Source: a virus. Taken from it: a stretch of 56,924 nt of DNA. The position numbers were made by a program, and so were the translations under genes. The stretch lies in IMG/VR virus record IMGVR_UViG_3300032895_000004, positions 1 through 56,924 of that record, one strand, 5' to 3'. The first letter of the stretch is position 1; each line of letters opens with the position of its first letter. The notes beneath the pieces were generated by a model. The model ran no database searches and had not been told where the DNA came from. It was given only the letters and a program-made list of their open reading frames with translations. This document shows, in pieces, positions 6,811-13,717 of this stretch.

Positions 6811-7223
6811 GTCGCCTCCTCGACAAGATCGGGCGGCACCTGGTCGAGGACCTGACACGACCGGGCGAACCGTTTGGTGGCCGAGTCCCAGCCGTACACA
6901 CACGCACGACATTCCCGGATCAGCCACTGACGGAAGCCCGGGTCATCGTCGTCGGGCAGGAAGGCGGTCTGGCGTTCACAGTGTGTGCATGTCGCGCCGT
7001 CGACCACCTTCTCACAGAGATGAAGCAGCGCCATGAGCGGGTCCAGGCCGGCCGCAACCTTCGTGCCCTTCTCGTAGAGCGCCACCGCCAGCCACACGAC
7101 GGGCTCCTCGTCGTGAGAGAACCGAAGTTGAATCGCGCCTGCGCCGGTCCGGCCGAGCATGTCGACAGCGGCGACAACTTGTTCGGCGTGTTCGGGGGGC
7201 ATCCCCTCGGGGCGTGTGATCAT
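6807..7223 (-). CDS. Zinc-finger-like hypothetical protein
   Basis: 138 residues. The N-terminal two-thirds is alpha/beta (EPVVWLAVALYEKGTKV; DPLMALLHLCEKVVDG), then CTHCERQTAF and ECRACVYGWD supply four cysteines for a likely zinc ribbon, with another Cys in ARSCQVL. It overlaps the next gene by 4 bases. Function unknown. Confidence 0.6.
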   Translation of the reverse strand: MITRPEGMPPEHAEQVVAAVDMLGRTGAGAIQLRFSHDEEPVVWLAVALYEKGTKVAAGLDPLMALLHLCEKVVDGATCTHCERQTAFLPDDDDPGFRQWLIRECRACVYGWDSATKRFARSCQVLDQVPPDLVEEAT

Positions 7224-7309
7224 CGTGGCTCCTCGATCACCCGACGAAGAGCACGCAGCGCGTTACCAGCCGCCGCCGCATCCGTCTTGGTCAGGTGGGT
7301 TCGACTCAA
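7220..7309 (-). CDS. Possible 29-residue helical peptide
   Basis: From TTG 7309 the frame reads SRTHLTKTDAAAAGNALRAL then RRVIEEPR, with a stop that overlaps the next gene's start by 4 bases (ATGA). It lies partly inside the 3' end of the Rpf-like gene in another frame. The stop/start overlap is the main reason to keep it; the start has no clear ribosome-binding site. Confidence 0.25.
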   Translation of the reverse strand: MSRTHLTKTDAAAAGNALRALRRVIEEPR

Positions 7310-7586
7310 TAGCTTCTGCCACCACGATCTGCTCGTCAGGCGTCGCGTTCGTCTCGTTGAAAGCCGAGCCGTACGTTGCCCAGTTCTGAACGTCGATGCC
7401 AAGAGAGCCGTAGAACTCGGGTCCTTCGGCATAGGTGGCCCACCCTCCGGGCTCCTCACAATTCGCAACGCGGGTCCACGCCGCGAACTGCGCGCACGTG
7501 ACGCCCGTGCCGTCATCGGGGTCCCAGCCATCACAAGAAGGGTCCGACGTCGGCGTCGAGGTCGTCGGGATCGGGGGGGCGCTCAC
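7263..7586 (-). CDS. Rpf-like transglycosylase-domain protein
   Basis: 107 residues from GTG 7586. A Pro/Thr/Ser linker (PPIPTTSTPTSDP) leads to FAAWTRVANCEEPGGWATYA, EFYGSLGIDVQNWATYG and EQIVVAEAIE. This matches the compact lysozyme-like fold of actinobacterial resuscitation-promoting factors and related phage enzymes; the Glu of NCEEPGGW is the expected catalytic acid. Substrate would be peptidoglycan. No signal peptide is present, and the start lies 56 bases inside the upstream gene next to a C7 run (G7 on the plus strand); losing one C would fuse the upstream protein to this linker. It lies outside the lysis region. Confidence 0.65.
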   Translation of the reverse strand: MSAPPIPTTSTPTSDPSCDGWDPDDGTGVTCAQFAAWTRVANCEEPGGWATYAEGPEFYGSLGIDVQNWATYGSAFNETNATPDEQIVVAEAIESNPPDQDGCGGGW

Positions 7587-7926
7587 GGTTCCGCTCGATG
7601 GCGTACTCGGCGAGCGAGGGCTGAGGGGTGGTTCGGATGGTGACGACGGCCCGGAGCGGTTCGTCGCCTGCGACGTCGTAGATCGGTCGCTCAGCAACCC
7701 CCACGAAGTGCATCGAGGTGCCAGCGTGTCGATGCTTGAACATCGCCAGTCCGTGCCATGCGGCCTCCTCAGTAAGAGCCGTGGGGCCGAGCTGGCCGCA
7801 GACACAGACGGCGTTGACCGTGCCGTTGCGGTTGTGCCGGAAGTAGGAGTGCTTGTGTGCAGCACCCCGAGCGTCGTCCCCGCCATCGCCAGCGCGATTG
7901 TCAGTCGAGTGCATGTGATTCTCCAT
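7531..7926 (-). CDS. Hypothetical His/Cys-containing protein
   Basis: ATG 7926 (MENHMHST) is preceded by GAGAAGG at a good distance, so I prefer it to the start at 7968. The 131-residue product has HKHSYFRHNRNGTVNAVCVC, then AMFKHRHAGTSMHFVGV and beta strands, suggesting a small metal-binding fold. It ends PPDPDDLDADVGPFL, reading through the C7 run shared with the Rpf-like gene. It may be a separate protein or the N-terminal part of a fusion. Confidence 0.6.
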   Translation of the reverse strand: MENHMHSTDNRAGDGGDDARGAAHKHSYFRHNRNGTVNAVCVCGQLGPTALTEEAAWHGLAMFKHRHAGTSMHFVGVAERPIYDVAGDEPLRAVVTIRTTPQPSLAEYAIERNRERPPDPDDLDADVGPFL

Positions 7927-8290
7927 CGTGGTCGCAGCCTTCTCTCCCTTGCTCGGCGGGTCCGACACCCGCTTTGTTGGTTAGGTGATCCACTACCGAC
8001 AACAAGCCTTGCAGGTTGGTGATCGCGACGCGTAGAGCCTCGTTGCGTTCACGAGCCTCGTCCGGGTCTCTCTGAACGCCATCCAACGCGATGACCATCG
8101 CGAACGACAACAAGGCGCGTTCGGCTTCGGACACCACGTCGGTCTCGAAAGGCTCTTCGATCACTTCGAGAATGGAGATCATCAATTCTCCACACGCCCC
8201 AATGGCAGCGGCGGGCGAACGGGCCACAAGCTCCATGCACATCTGTCGAGCCCGAGTGACGTCCTCGTTGAAAGTAGAGGGAAGAATCAC
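7901..8290 (-). CDS. Hypothetical helical protein
   Basis: 129 residues, nearly all helical (MILPSTFNEDVTRARQMCME; ERALLSFAMVIALDGV; EALRVAITNLQGLLSVV). Its ATG overlaps the upstream stop (ATGA). No motif identifies a function. It is part of the leftward run that begins at 8634. Confidence 0.65.
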   Translation of the reverse strand: MILPSTFNEDVTRARQMCMELVARSPAAAIGACGELMISILEVIEEPFETDVVSEAERALLSFAMVIALDGVQRDPDEARERNEALRVAITNLQGLLSVVDHLTNKAGVGPAEQGREGCDHDGESHALD

Positions 8291-8634
8291 GCCACCCGTC
8301 CGATCCGACGACGAGCCATCTTGCTCGGCGCAGGGATCGAGGGGTGACGACGCAGGTACTCGCGCCGCATCAGATCACGCCTCGCGTCCTCTCGCGACAT
8401 GCCCCACCCCTCGGGGTGTTCATAGGCCCGGTACAGCAACTGGCCGGTGGCCGTCGACCACACTTCGGCACGCTTACACGTGCAGACGGTGCACCGCAGC
8501 AGGATGCGCTTGCAGGCCACCACGAACACGGCGCGACGTGAGAGTGGCGCGCCGTCATCGGGCACTTCATCCCATGAATGGCCGAACGTCCGACAGTGAA
8601 CGTAAGCCTCGGGTTGCTTGCTTCTCGTTGGCAT
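8287..8634 (-). CDS. Small phage zinc-binding protein
   Basis: Start ATG 8634 follows AAGGGAGAG at good spacing. The 115-residue product reads HCRTFGHSWDEVP, CKRILLRCTVCTCKRAEVW, STATGQLLYRAYEHPEGW and MSREDARRDLMRREYLRRH. This W-CTVC-R ... TG-R-Y-P-G pattern is common in small actinophage proteins of unknown function; the cysteines likely bind zinc. It heads the leftward run that ends near 4.2 kb and carries the conserved leader at 8638-8655. Confidence 0.65.
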   Translation of the reverse strand: MPTRSKQPEAYVHCRTFGHSWDEVPDDGAPLSRRAVFVVACKRILLRCTVCTCKRAEVWSTATGQLLYRAYEHPEGWGMSREDARRDLMRREYLRRHPSIPAPSKMARRRIGRVA

Positions 8635-8637
8635 GTA

Positions 8638-8669
8638 TCTCTCCCTTGTGAGTTGGTGCCGACTGCACC
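8638..8669 (-). promoter_or_regulatory. Conserved gene leader: start-associated element plus palindrome
   Basis: The 18-base element CAACTCACAAGGGAGAGA (minus strand, 8655-8638) sits three bases upstream of an ATG and includes the ribosome-binding site. It is adjoined upstream by the inverted repeat GGTGC-CGACT-GCACC (8655-8669). The same 18 bases, again with a palindrome upstream, occur at 15080-15097. This resembles the start-associated sequences described for cluster K mycobacteriophages, though the sequence itself differs. Confidence 0.5.
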
Positions 8670-8709
8670 GGGAGACCACGGCCGTTCTCGCGCCGTCCGT
8701 GGCTCCCCG
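8670..8709. terminator. Strong hairpin, possible terminator
   Basis: On the plus strand the arm GGGAGACCACGG pairs with CCGTGGCTCCC, with one unpaired base, around a loop of about 15 bases. It lies between the 33-residue gene (8727-8828) and the leader of the gene starting at 8634. No U-tract follows on either strand, so it may instead be an RNA-processing or regulatory element. Confidence 0.4.
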
Positions 8710-8726
8710 CTGTTGTCAGCAGCGAG

Positions 8727-8828
8727 TCATCGTGTTCGTTCGGAATGCGCGGCTACGACCTCCGTCCACCAGCACCACGCGCCGACGAGGACGAAGCTCG
8801 CGAGGCACAGGTCAAGCAGAAGTCTCAT
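8727..8828 (-). CDS. 33-residue membrane peptide
   Basis: MRLLLDLCLASFVLVGAWCW then WTEVVAAHSERTR and TGA. It has one hydrophobic helix with a Trp-rich end and a polar C-terminus. GAGGAGGTGAG sits five bases before the ATG, one of the best ribosome-binding sites in this region, which argues that this tiny ORF is translated. It stands alone between two non-coding stretches. Role unknown; a superinfection-exclusion or membrane-stress peptide is conceivable but unsupported. Confidence 0.55.
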   Translation of the reverse strand: MRLLLDLCLASFVLVGAWCWWTEVVAAHSERTR

Positions 8829-9010
8829 CGTGTCTCACCTCCTCTCACACAATGTCTACAGGGTCTGACACTCGGGGATCAGTCTTTTCTCAGACGTGTC
8901 TAGGATCGTCTCTCCCGTCACCGCCTGACGCGCGAGACGAAGGGGACAGAGACGTCATCCGGACGGCTCACGGGCGATTCTAGAAATGTCTCAGACCGAT
9001 GCTCGTGGAA
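8829..9010. other. Non-coding region with GTCTGAGAC-type motifs
   Basis: About 180 bases between the DUF932 gene and the 33-residue peptide gene. It holds several related short motifs (CAGACGTGTCTAGG, TCTCAGACC, GTCTGACAC) that could be protein-binding sites, and a comparatively AT-rich stretch around 8,850-8,900 where a leftward promoter could lie. I cannot define -35 and -10 boxes with confidence. Confidence 0.35.
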
Positions 9011-10042
9011 TTACGAAGCCACGACTTCGCGGGCCAACGTCAGAGCACGAGCCTTCGCCGCCTGCGGACGAAGCAACTGACGACCCATGTAGGTCTGCGT
9101 GTTCCGGTAACCCCGAAGGTGATCCAGGTACTCGCCAGCCGCCTGCACGAGCCCGTACGCATTGTCTTTGATCGGCTCGACGGTCGGTGTGCCGAACAGA
9201 CCGAACATCGCCGTGCGAGCCAGCTCGACGTTGCGCACCACGCGTTCACTCACGACGCCTTCAGGCGGCATCGGGATGAACTCATTGACGAACATCTGCC
9301 GATGCTTGGCGGTGACTCTGATCTTGGTCAGTTCGTTACAGATTTCCAACCACCGCGCTGTCTCGTCGCGCACGCCGTGAATCGCCTGCTTGGCCTCCTC
9401 GATCCGATCACGCCAGTTTTTGGTGTGCGCGAACGAATACGCCACGCCCTCTCTCTCCCCGAGAGCTTCGGAGGCTCCGTAGGTGTTGGCACACACCACT
9501 CGAACGTTGGTCGGCAACACCTTGCACCGACCGTGTCCGTCGTGACGATTGAGCACCACGAAGTAGGGATAACTCTGCGACGTGTCACCGCGCACCAGGA
9601 ACGGCTCGTCCAGATAGGCGCACACATAGGTCATGCGACCCTCGTCCAGACACCCGGCTGTATCCCACTGAGCCTTTTGATCGAGCAACGCCTCCACGAT
9701 CCCGCCCATCTCGGAGTTGTCGATCAGCGAATAGGACTCATTGGTGACGGCCAGCGTGACGTTCGTGTCCGATCGAACGATCCGCTTCCACCCCTCGATT
9801 TCCTGAATCTCGGCCGTCGTACGTTGCCGTCTGTCGGCGTCGTCGCCTTTGCCAGATCGAACGGTCTGAACTCTGATCGTCCGATCGTCCACGGCATAGA
9901 CGGGCTTCTCGATCGGGTCCCACGCCAGACCGGCCAACTCGCGCGCCTCGTCCCAACTGCCGGGGTAGTCGGGCACAAGCGTTTCGAGTTGGTGCCAGCT
10001 CGGTGTGCGAACACAAAAGCCGGACTCAAATAGATGACTCAT
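9011..10042 (-). CDS. DUF932-family protein
   Basis: 343 residues from ATG 10042, preceded by AAAGGAGAACA. The N-terminus MSHLFESGFCVRTPSWHQLE, then SWDEARELAGLAWDP and a long alpha/beta body with VTNESYSLIDNSEMGGIVE and PYFVVLNRHDGHGRCKVLP, match phage/plasmid proteins of the DUF932 family (related to YfjQ/YubP of plasmids). Family function is not established; it is usual near replication or plasmid-maintenance genes. Here it is separated from both neighbours by non-coding DNA, suggesting its own control. Confidence 0.75.
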   Translation of the reverse strand: MSHLFESGFCVRTPSWHQLETLVPDYPGSWDEARELAGLAWDPIEKPVYAVDDRTIRVQTVRSGKGDDADRRQRTTAEIQEIEGWKRIVRSDTNVTLAVTNESYSLIDNSEMGGIVEALLDQKAQWDTAGCLDEGRMTYVCAYLDEPFLVRGDTSQSYPYFVVLNRHDGHGRCKVLPTNVRVVCANTYGASEALGEREGVAYSFAHTKNWRDRIEEAKQAIHGVRDETARWLEICNELTKIRVTAKHRQMFVNEFIPMPPEGVVSERVVRNVELARTAMFGLFGTPTVEPIKDNAYGLVQAAGEYLDHLRGYRNTQTYMGRQLLRPQAAKARALTLAREVVAS

Positions 10043-10074
10043 TGTTCTCCTTTGTCGGATGGGGCGATCTGCCC

Positions 10075-10145
10075 CGCACTCTCCTGACACCCACGCTGGA
10101 CGCTGCGCAGCCCCGTCAGCCATAGCGAGATGTCAGGAGAGTGCG
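10075..10145. repeat. 15-base perfect inverted repeat upstream of the DUF932 gene
   Basis: CGCACTCTCCTGACA (10075-10089) and its exact reverse complement TGTCAGGAGAGTGCG (10131-10145) flank a 41-base spacer. The pair lies between the gene ending at 10162 and the DUF932 start at 10042. It may be an attenuator hairpin in the DUF932 leader, a terminator stem with a long loop, or two operator half-sites. Confidence 0.75.
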
Positions 10146-10161
10146 CGACGTACCGCGCTGA

Positions 10162-10431
10162 CTAACTCGCCTCCTCCCACTCCGACACCCAGCGCCCAGT
10201 CAGCCACCAGCCGCCGTGCTCGGTCTGTTGCCATCGCCACGGCCCGCGAGCCTCGTCCATCTGGCTGGCCATCTCGCGGGCTAGACGTTTGGCCACGATC
10301 AACGACGATGCGCAGTCCCACAGCTCATCGTCCGCCATGGCCTCGGTGCCGGGCCCGCACAAGTTGACGAGCCACGCTCCGTGGCTCCTAATGATCCACG
10401 CCCAGGTGGTGCGGCCCATGTCGCTACGCAC
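10162..10431 (-). CDS. Hypothetical Trp-rich 89-residue protein
   Basis: GTG 10431 is chosen because AAGGAGA lies six bases upstream; the in-frame ATG at 10419 lacks such a site. The product has TTWAWIIRSHGAWLV, an Ala/Met-rich helix (SSLIVAKRLAREMASQMDEA) and a Trp-rich end (GPWRWQQTEHGGWWLTGRW). It overlaps the preceding gene's stop by 8 bases. No family recognised. Confidence 0.6.
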   Translation of the reverse strand: MRSDMGRTTWAWIIRSHGAWLVNLCGPGTEAMADDELWDCASSLIVAKRLAREMASQMDEARGPWRWQQTEHGGWWLTGRWVSEWEEAS

Positions 10432-10603
10432 GGCCAGTCTCCTTCCGTCTGCGAGCCTTTCTCCGATGATCGGCCTCGGCACATTTCCGGGCCGCCTCGG
10501 GGTCAGTGAACTTTGCACCGCACACCGCGCATTTCCACGACGTGCCGCCGACGCCCATGACCCGTTGAGGGTTCGTGTATCGAATGATCGTCCGCGATTT
10601 CAT
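10424..10603 (-). CDS. Small zinc-finger protein
   Basis: 59 residues from ATG 10603 (ATGA overlap with the upstream stop at 10600). WKCAVCGAKFTDPEAARKCA then EADHRR has the spacing of a single zinc finger (Cys, Cys, Cys, His), and the C-terminus is basic (KARRRKETGRA). Probably binds nucleic acid or protein; function unknown. Confidence 0.65.
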   Translation of the reverse strand: MKSRTIIRYTNPQRVMGVGGTSWKCAVCGAKFTDPEAARKCAEADHRRKARRRKETGRA

Positions 10604-10824
10604 CGCGGGCACAACTCGGTCTCACCGCACGCGGGATCATCGACCTCGTGAACGAGACACAGGTTCAGTTCGCTCCGCAGCACCTCGCGCTCCGAGGCGT
10701 CGGGCACCCAGTAGTGAGCACCGGCGACTTCGACATAACGCTCATCGGTGGCGCATTCAGCACACACCGAGAGGTCGCGGTGGGCACAGACGGCCGAACC
10801 GTCTGGGTTGTATCGAATGTTCAT
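10600..10824 (-). CDS. Cys-rich 74-residue protein
   Basis: ATG 10824 (MNIRYNPDGSAVC) follows AAAGGAGG. Cysteines occur as AVCAHRDLSVCAECA, NLCLVHEV, DPACGETELC, which would suit one or two zinc sites. An upstream frame to 10887 is rejected because the ribosome-binding site lies inside it. Function unknown. Confidence 0.65.
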   Translation of the reverse strand: MNIRYNPDGSAVCAHRDLSVCAECATDERYVEVAGAHYWVPDASEREVLRSELNLCLVHEVDDPACGETELCPR

Positions 10825-10930
10825 TTGGTTGCCTCCTTTGAGGTTGAGTGGGACTCGGTGTCCCGCCCCGACTCGTTCACACGACAACGTGGGAACGAGT
10901 CGAGACGCGACATCGAGGTCGCCGGATGGT

Positions 10931-11671
10931 TCAGGCAGCCTTGACGGACGAACGACCGTTGCGGCGGGCGGGAGCCTTGACGCTCACGGCCTTCTTGGCA
11001 GCGCCGATCGACTTCTGCACCTTCGCCGCCTTCTCGGCGTCGATCGCGTCGCGGTTCGGCGTCGGAGGTCGCTTACCCTTCCGACCACCAGCGATCCATG
11101 CCTTCTCGGCACGGTTCTCGTTCATGGCTGCGCTGGCTCGCTCCGCCGCCGCCTTCGCGGCAGCCGACTGAGCGTCAGCTTCGGCAGTTCCGCGACGAGC
11201 GCGACTCGTCCCGGTACCACGAGAACGCTTCACTGACTTCGCCGACTCGGCGCGAGTCAGATCGGCAGCCGACAACTTCGGAGCTGGCTTGCCGTCAACG
11301 ACGGCACCGATCCGGTGTCCATTGGGCAGCACGATGTCCCAGGACTTGGCGTGCGGGTCGATGATCCCGTAGTTCGTGGCGAGCAGCGCGGCGAACGCCT
11401 GAACACCGAGACGAGGCGACCCATCGGGGTTCAGCCCACGCGAGAAGTGTCCGGCCATGCGGCTGAGTGAGTACGCCATCGGCGATTCGATGGGCTTGCC
11501 GTCGGCGGTCCACACGATGTTTTTGGGCTGGCGCGGCGTGCGCGTCGTCTTGGTTCGTGTGGTCGGCTTCTTCGCCGGAGCCTTCTTGGCTGCCGACACT
11601 GACTTGGTCGCTCGCTTCACGGGCGTCGCCTTGGCGGCGGTCTTGCGGGTGGTGCTCTTGGTGAGTGTCAC
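10931..11671 (-). CDS. Histone H1-like Lys/Ala-rich protein
   Basis: 246 residues from GTG 11671 (AAAGGGA upstream). The first 50 residues are almost only Lys, Ala, Thr, Pro and Arg (SVSAAKKAPAKKPTTRTKTT); a middle block (ESPMAYSLSRMAGHFSRG; ALLATNYGIIDPHAKSWDIV) looks folded; the last 100 residues are again basic and Ala-rich (AAAKAAAERASAAM; SIGAAKKAVSVKAPARR). Such tails bind DNA without sequence specificity in bacterial H1-like and HupB-type nucleoid proteins. A role in compacting or protecting phage DNA is inferred. It faces a GACTC/GAGTC-rich control region. Confidence 0.65.
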   Translation of the reverse strand: MTLTKSTTRKTAAKATPVKRATKSVSAAKKAPAKKPTTRTKTTRTPRQPKNIVWTADGKPIESPMAYSLSRMAGHFSRGLNPDGSPRLGVQAFAALLATNYGIIDPHAKSWDIVLPNGHRIGAVVDGKPAPKLSAADLTRAESAKSVKRSRGTGTSRARRGTAEADAQSAAAKAAAERASAAMNENRAEKAWIAGGRKGKRPPTPNRDAIDAEKAAKVQKSIGAAKKAVSVKAPARRNGRSSVKAA

Positions 11672-11828
11672 TTCGATTCCCTTTCGTTTTGTTGACTCGA
11701 TCTGAGTCGATCACCAGACTACCCGACTCCCGAGTCTGAGGTCGAGTCGATCCCGAGAGGGACATCGACGTCAGCGACAATTCCGAAACAATCTTCGGCG
11801 GGTCGACTCGGCGCTACTGTCCCGGGAC
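11672..11828. promoter_or_regulatory. Divergent control region with GACTC/GAGTC palindromes
   Basis: This 157-base region separates the leftward histone-like gene from the rightward ASCH gene. It contains GACTC-GATCT-GAGTC (11694-11708), GACTC-CC-GAGTC (11725-11736), a direct repeat of GAGTCGATC (11704-11712 and 11744-11752) and a GTCGACTCG site near 11802. Repeated half-sites in a divergent promoter region suggest binding by one regulator. Promoter boxes are not clear to me. Confidence 0.45.
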
Positions 11829-12206
11829 GTGATCCCGGCGATCAGTGTTCGCCAGCCCTGGGCCGGTCTGATCGTCTCGGGCGTCAAGGACGTCGAGAAC
11901 CGGACGTGGCGTACCTCTCATCGCGGCCGTGTGCTCGTCCACGCCTCCGCACGCCCCGATGTAGTCGCGCAGGGCTCTCACGGCTCAGACGGCATTCTGG
12001 GGGCCAACGGAGCCATTCTGGGGGCGGTCACGCTGGTCGACTGTCTGTTCGATCAGAGCGTCAGTCGTTGGGCCGAGCCAGGGCTATGGCACTGGCTCCT
12101 GATCGACCCCGAGTTGTTCGCGGAGCCGATCCCGGCGTCGGGTCGTCTCGGTATCTGGCACCCGTCGAGAACGACGTGTCGCCAGTTACGCCGCGTCTTG
12201 CAGTAG
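11829..12206 (+). CDS. ASCH-domain protein
   Basis: 125 residues from GTG 11829. ISVRQPWAGLIVSGVKDVEN, TWRTSHRGRVLVHAS, GAILGAVTLVDCLF and WHWLLIDPELFAEPIPASGR follow the order of the ASCH fold, a PUA-related beta-barrel that binds RNA or modified nucleotides. Phage ASCH proteins are usually single-domain like this one; the ligand is unknown. It is one of three rightward genes outside the left flank and its end overlaps the convergent ABC-ATPase gene by 21 bases. Confidence 0.85.
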   Translation: MIPAISVRQPWAGLIVSGVKDVENRTWRTSHRGRVLVHASARPDVVAQGSHGSDGILGANGAILGAVTLVDCLFDQSVSRWAEPGLWHWLLIDPELFAEPIPASGRLGIWHPSRTTCRQLRRVLQ

Positions 12207-13334
12207 TCGTCTCGCCTCAGCGAGAGCCATCGTCTCGCCGGCCCACGCGAACGTCGCCGAGGGTCGAGCTCCCTGTTTCCACCACCCGCCCAGCGTTGTG
12301 TTGCGATTGGTCGGTCTGGCGACGCGACCGCTCGAGGTCGGCAAGCCAGGGCGATGCACCAAGGCCCACTCCGGAGACCGATCGAACGCCCGAATGAATG
12401 AGGGGTGCGCAGGATGAATGTGCATCCGGTAACCGACCGCCTTATAGCTAGCTGCCACACGGTTCATCAACACGAACACCAGACCGAGACCTTGCCAGTC
12501 CGGCAACGTGACGACGCGAGAGAACACCTTTATGTCACGGCTGCGAGCGTGCGGCTGGTGTAGAACGCCGCAGAAGGCGGCGGGCTCGTCGTTCGCGAAC
12601 AACACGAAGCACCGCGCGCCGCGGTTCAGCTCCTTGGTCAGATAGTGAAACGGAGCGAACAGGCTCCAGGCGGAATAGGGCACACGGCCGACCGTGACCT
12701 CGATGGGCGGTCGGGGTTGAAGATGCCTCCACTCGAACGACATGGTGGCCGGCTCCAACACCCAATCCGGTTGTAACCAGTCGATGATGTCGAAGTGACA
12801 CGACGCCGCCACGAAGCGCCGATCGTTGCGCCGGACCCACTTCTGCACGGCGTGCGCGCCGATCTTGGCAACCTGGCGATCGACAACGGACGTGAACTCG
12901 TCCACGGTGATGATCTGATCGCTCGGTGTTTCGAGCAGACGGCGCGCCAATTCGACGCGGAACTTCTCCCCCGTCGAAAGCACACCGTAGGGTCGCATCC
13001 AGGCGGGGATCGTGTTGAACCCGACCGCCTGACAGATGCCCGAAATCTCCTCCATGCTCAGATGCTTGGCGAAGTCGTCCAGGACGTTGGGTTCCTTCCA
13101 CCGCAGAGGCTTGTCGAACACGCCGCCACCGAACGCGTCCTTGAGAATCGTGCTCTTTCCCGCGCCAGACGGGCCCACGATGAGACCGACGTTCCAGTCG
13201 CGCTCCTCGATCGGCAGTTCGCCGTCCCACGATCGTTCGGTCGTCTCTGCTCGCGGGACGTCGAACATCGTCTCCAGTTGACGGGCGCGCACCGAACGAG
13301 AAACGGGCGACGAAACTTCCACGTGAACTCTCAC
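12186..13334 (-). CDS. ABC-type ATPase fused to a GNAT-like acetyltransferase domain
   Basis: 382 residues. Walker A is GPSGAGKS (residues 54-61); the ABC signature is LSTGEKFRVELARR (119-132); Walker B with catalytic Glu is IITVDEF (141-147); the switch His is in AASCHFD (about 180). The C-terminal half has a GNAT-type acetyl-CoA loop, TLPDWQGLGLVFVLMNRVA (about 276-294). This is the architecture of COG2401. No membrane segments, so it is not a transporter. Its GTG overlaps the stop of the broken gene upstream (GTGA), which in turn abuts a ParB-like gene; the three look like one cassette of unknown role. Confidence 0.85.
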   Translation of the reverse strand: MRVHVEVSSPVSRSVRARQLETMFDVPRAETTERSWDGELPIEERDWNVGLIVGPSGAGKSTILKDAFGGGVFDKPLRWKEPNVLDDFAKHLSMEEISGICQAVGFNTIPAWMRPYGVLSTGEKFRVELARRLLETPSDQIITVDEFTSVVDRQVAKIGAHAVQKWVRRNDRRFVAASCHFDIIDWLQPDWVLEPATMSFEWRHLQPRPPIEVTVGRVPYSAWSLFAPFHYLTKELNRGARCFVLFANDEPAAFCGVLHQPHARSRDIKVFSRVVTLPDWQGLGLVFVLMNRVAASYKAVGYRMHIHPAHPSFIRAFDRSPEWALVHRPGLPTSSGRVARPTNRNTTLGGWWKQGARPSATFAWAGETMALAEARRLLQDAA

Positions 13335-13717
13335 GCTGTCGCCGCCTCCAACTGCGGCAAGGCGGACCCGGCGTACAGCTCGAACAAGGTTCGCCCGTCG
13401 TCAGCAAGCATGTAGGGCAACATGACTTCCTCGACGCTGACCATCTCGGTCCGAATGATCGCCGCCTGAGCCGACCCAGTCCTTCAACACACACCACGCC
13501 ACTCTCGTGGCCTGATCCATGTCGGGCGTTCGTCGGCCCGGCTGTCGACCGGCACGTTGCAGCACGGCGTACACGTTGAGCGGGTGCACGGGCAATCGAA
13601 AGCGCCGCGGCCCGGTCACGGTGGGACAGACGAAGGACACACCGAAAGGGACGCCGCCCGTGTAGAGCGTGGTGACCTCCTCGGCTCCGTCGTGTAGTTG
13701 AGCAAGGGGCTGGCCAT
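13331..13717 (-). pseudogene. Broken middle gene of the ParB / ABC-GNAT cassette
   Basis: Three pieces in different frames can be joined. MASPLLNYTTE starts at ATG 13717 (TGATG overlap with the ParB-like stop). The next piece reads VTTLYTGGVPFGVSFVCPTV, then RRFRLPVHPLNVYAVL and ARVAWCVLKDW-type residues. After a one-base shift near 13,471-13,480 (GGG in GACTGGGTCGGC) the third reads AQAAIIRTEMVSVEEVMLPY then MLADDGRTLFELYAGSALP to TGA at 13331. I recall phage proteins of about 150 residues that begin NYTT, have KDWLEAQ and end EVMLPY; compared with these about 20-25 residues are missing after NYTTE. Real decay or assembly error. Confidence 0.65.

Noticed and set aside
12186-13334. Reading the ABC ATPase as a transporter component
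   Set aside because: There are no membrane segments or permease genes nearby, and a GNAT-like domain follows the ATPase.
12535-13497. 320-residue leftward ORF
   Set aside because: Overlaps the ABC-ATPase gene in another frame; the ATPase frame holds all expected motifs.
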